Made by a program: the position numbers and the translations under genes. Below the pieces are notes generated by a model. It saw only the letters and a list, made by a program, of their open reading frames with translations. It made no database searches and was not told where the DNA came from. Below are positions 6,021 through 7,013 of a stretch of DNA of 7,013 nucleotides, in pieces. Each line of letters begins with the position of its first letter. Positions within the stretch are counted from its first letter, which is position 1. The stretch lies in assembly GCA_041483455.1 (NCBI GenBank), contig JBGPFS010000131.1, positions 1-7,013 on the forward strand, read 5' to 3'. The stretch is from JBGPFS01 sp041483455. Lineage in GTDB: Bacteria; Chloroflexota; Limnocylindria; Limnocylindrales; CSP1-4.

Positions 6021-6647
6021 CTATGCATCCTTCTTCGTGGCGCGCCGCTTGGGCGCCTCGGTCTTCGCCTCGGCCTTCGGCTTGCCGGCGTCGGCGGCCT
6101 TGGCGCGCGGTCGCTTGGGGGCCGCGGCGGTCTCAGCCGTCGTCGTCTTCGCCGAAGCCTTGTCGGCCTTCGGCTCGCTGACCGGTGCCTCGGCGGCCCT
6201 GGCCGACTTGGCAGCCAGCTTCGCCGCGAGCGCGGCGTCCTCGGCGGCCTGTCGGGCGGCGGCAGCCTCGAGACGCTGGCGCTCCGTGCGCGAGTCGCCG
6301 GCGGCCTTCTCGAGCGACGCCGCCGCACTCTTCCCGTTCAGCACGACGTCCGTGATCCGCAGGACGTGGAGGTCCTGGCGATGGCCCTTCTTCACCCGGC
6401 GGCGGGCCTTCGGGCGGTACTTGAAGGCGATCAGCTTCTCGCCCCGATCCTGGCGCAGGACCTCGGCACTGACGACGGCCCCGTCGACGATCGGCCGGCC
6501 GATCGCGGCCATGTCGCCGTCGGCGACGAGGAACACGCGGTCGAGCGTGATCGCATCGCCGGGCTTCGCATCCAGCAGCTCGACCTCGAGCTCGGTGCCG
6601 ACCTCGACACGGTACTGCTTCCCGCCGGTCTCGATGACTGCGTACAT
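6021..6647 (-). CDS. rplU: 50S ribosomal protein L21 with a long Ala/Lys-rich C-terminal tail
   Basis: Residues 1-104 are a complete L21: MYAVIETGGKQYRVEVG at the start, the central VLRQDRGEKLIAFKYRPK and the basic RRRVKKGHRQ signature (82-91). L21 binds 23S rRNA in the 50S subunit. Typical L21 has about 103 residues, so this 208-residue protein is doubled by its tail. Residues 108-155 are Ala/Glu/Arg/Lys-rich and likely helical. Residues 156-208 are a low-complexity Lys/Ala/Pro/Thr region ending RRATKKDA, probably disordered and RNA-binding. The ATG at 6647 is fixed by the family N-terminus; GAGG sits only 4 nt before it. The gene is first in its transcription unit, behind a promoter and structured leader, and it ends with TAG 2 nt before rpmA. 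The tail codons stay in frame to a clean stop, so it is not an assembly artefact. Confidence 0.97.
   Translation of the reverse strand: MYAVIETGGKQYRVEVGTELEVELLDAKPGDAITLDRVFLVADGDMAAIGRPIVDGAVVSAEVLRQDRGEKLIAFKYRPKARRRVKKGHRQDLHVLRITDVVLNGKSAAASLEKAAGDSRTERQRLEAAAARQAAEDAALAAKLAAKSARAAEAPVSEPKADKASAKTTTAETAAAPKRPRAKAADAGKPKAEAKTEAPKRRATKKDA
6028..6035 (-). promoter_or_regulatory. Ribosome binding site of rpmA within the rplU 3' end
   Basis: The minus strand reads AAGAAGGA, ending 9 nt before the rpmA ATG. It lies in the codons for the last residues of L21, so rpmA is likely translated by ribosomes finishing rplU as well as by direct entry. Confidence 0.6.
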
Positions 6648-6747
6648 GGATCCTCAGGTGGCTGATCACGACCGACGGTGGCGTCGCCGCCCGCGGCGAT
6701 CGGTGTCACGGGACATGAAGGCGCGCTCGGCTGGTGCCGAGGCGCGG
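6648..6747 (-). promoter_or_regulatory. Structured 5' leader of the rplU operon
   Basis: From the predicted transcription start near 6747 there are about 100 nt before the rplU ATG. The first 25 nt form a strong hairpin (6745-6721): GCGC and CTCGGC, loop ACCA, then GCCGAG, a bulged C and GCGC. A second hairpin lies at 6699-6684 (TCGCCG, loop CGGG, CGGCGA), enclosed by ACCGA (6704-6700) and TCGGT (6675-6671). A weak Shine-Dalgarno, GAGG, precedes the ATG. Ribosomal-protein mRNAs often carry leaders bound by one of their products, and L21 leaders are known in Firmicutes. I cannot match this one to a known model, so an autoregulatory role is inference. Confidence 0.45.
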
Positions 6748-6753
6748 ATGGGG

Positions 6754-6782
6754 AGTGTACGACCGGGTCGCCAGAGCGTCAA
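6754..6782 (-). promoter_or_regulatory. Sigma70-type promoter of the rplU operon
   Basis: TTGACG (6782-6777) and TACACT (6759-6754) are separated by exactly 17 nt on the minus strand, each matching five of six (TTGACA) and four of six (TATAAT) consensus bases. The -35 begins 16 nt after the stop of the upstream gene, in the only gap before rplU. AT-rich hexamers stand out sharply in this GC-rich context. Initiation is predicted near 6747. This should drive rplU-rpmA and probably rpmE and the genes beyond. Confidence 0.75.
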
Positions 6783-6798
6783 CCGGACCGAGGCCGAG

Positions 6799-7013
6799 TC
6801 AGCGGACGGGTCCCAGCTCGTCGAAGGTCAGGAGCCGCTCGCGCACGTGGTCGACGATCGCGAGGGCGCGCCCGAGTCGCTCGCCGAGCGCCAAGACCAC
6901 CTCGTCCGGCCGTCCGGAGGGCCCGTCCGGTGAGATCCGCAGCCGGATCCTCAGCACGACGGAGGAGGACGCGAGATCCGCCCCGGGATCGGAGGCCGGC
7001 GCGAGTGCGGGAG
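6799..7013 (-). CDS. C-terminal end of a DUF2344/TIGR03936-like (radical-SAM-linked) protein, 5' end missing
   Basis: Only the last 70 codons are in the window; the frame enters with two bases of a split codon and ends at TGA (6801-6799). After a low-complexity Ala/Ser/Asp/Pro linker, the sequence VVLRIRLRIS is followed by GRPDEVVLALGERLGRAL and a basic RERLL segment. This resembles the RPEEV-type C-terminus of the radical-SAM-linked DUF2344 family, whose genes commonly sit immediately upstream of rplU, sometimes fused to or following a B12-binding radical SAM protein. Motif resemblance is modest and the assignment leans on context. Frame, codon use and the position of the promoter directly after the stop make a real coding end likely. 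Confidence 0.6.
   Translation of the reverse strand, partial: PALAPASDPGADLASSSVVLRIRLRISPDGPSGRPDEVVLALGERLGRALAIVDHVRERLLTFDELGPVR

Noticed and set aside
6024..6180. DNA repeat array within the Ala/Lys-rich tail of rplU
   Set aside because: The repetition is in composition only (GCC, AAG and similar codons); no fixed repeat unit or spacing is visible.
6721..6745. Intrinsic terminator for the upstream DUF2344-like gene
   Set aside because: The hairpin is strong but is not followed by a T-run on the minus strand, and it lies downstream of the rplU promoter, where termination would block the operon.
5806..6933. A 375-codon plus-strand frame opposite rpmA, rplU and the promoter region
   Set aside because: It is antisense to two unmistakable ribosomal-protein genes, and its Ala/Ser-rich stretch is the mirror of the L21 tail.

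Overview
The window is very GC-rich DNA in which every supported gene lies on the minus strand, so the biological order runs from base 7013 down to base 1. The gene set and order suggest a high-GC bacterium, most likely of the Chloroflexota (possibly a Limnocylindria-type lineage) and less likely an actinobacterium. The order is: DUF2344-like end, rplU (L21), rpmA (L27), rpmE (L31), DUF1385, prfA, prmC, HAD phosphatase, tsaC-type gene. The lineage is inferred from family knowledge and synteny. No rRNA or other phylogenetic marker RNA is present.

Layout in transcription order. (1) 7013-6799: the last 70 codons of a protein resembling the C-terminus of the radical-SAM-linked DUF2344/TIGR03936 family. 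(2) 6782-6648: a strong sigma70-type promoter (TTGACG, 17-nt spacer, TACACT) and a roughly 100-nt structured leader for the ribosomal-protein genes. (3) 6647-5435: rplU with a long Ala/Lys-rich tail, then rpmA, then rpmE. (4) 5434-5276: a 159-nt gap ending in a candidate leaderless promoter. (5) 5275-524: a tightly packed run of a DUF1385 membrane protein, prfA, prmC, a Cof-type HAD phosphatase and a TsaC/Sua5-family gene. Neighbours overlap by 4 or 8 bases except at the HAD-tsaC junction, where a 29-bp tandem duplication has opened a 25-nt gap bridged by a 10-codon mini-ORF. (6) 527-1: the 5' part of an unrecognised exported or membrane-anchored protein, overlapping tsaC by 4 bases and running off the window.

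Functionally this is a translation island. L21, L27 and L31 are 50S subunit proteins. PrfA is release factor 1, and PrmC methylates the glutamine of its GGQ motif. The TsaC-type enzyme makes threonylcarbamoyl-AMP for the t6A modification of ANN-decoding tRNAs. The HAD phosphatase, DUF1385 protein and exported protein are passengers whose link to translation is not evident from sequence.

The window is largely conserved core genome. I see no mobile element, CRISPR array, tRNA, rRNA or toxin-antitoxin module, and no clearly novel system. The points most worth a second look are the duplicated HAD/tsaC junction, the candidate leaderless start of the DUF1385 gene, the rplU leader, the L21 tail and the unidentified protein at the edge.
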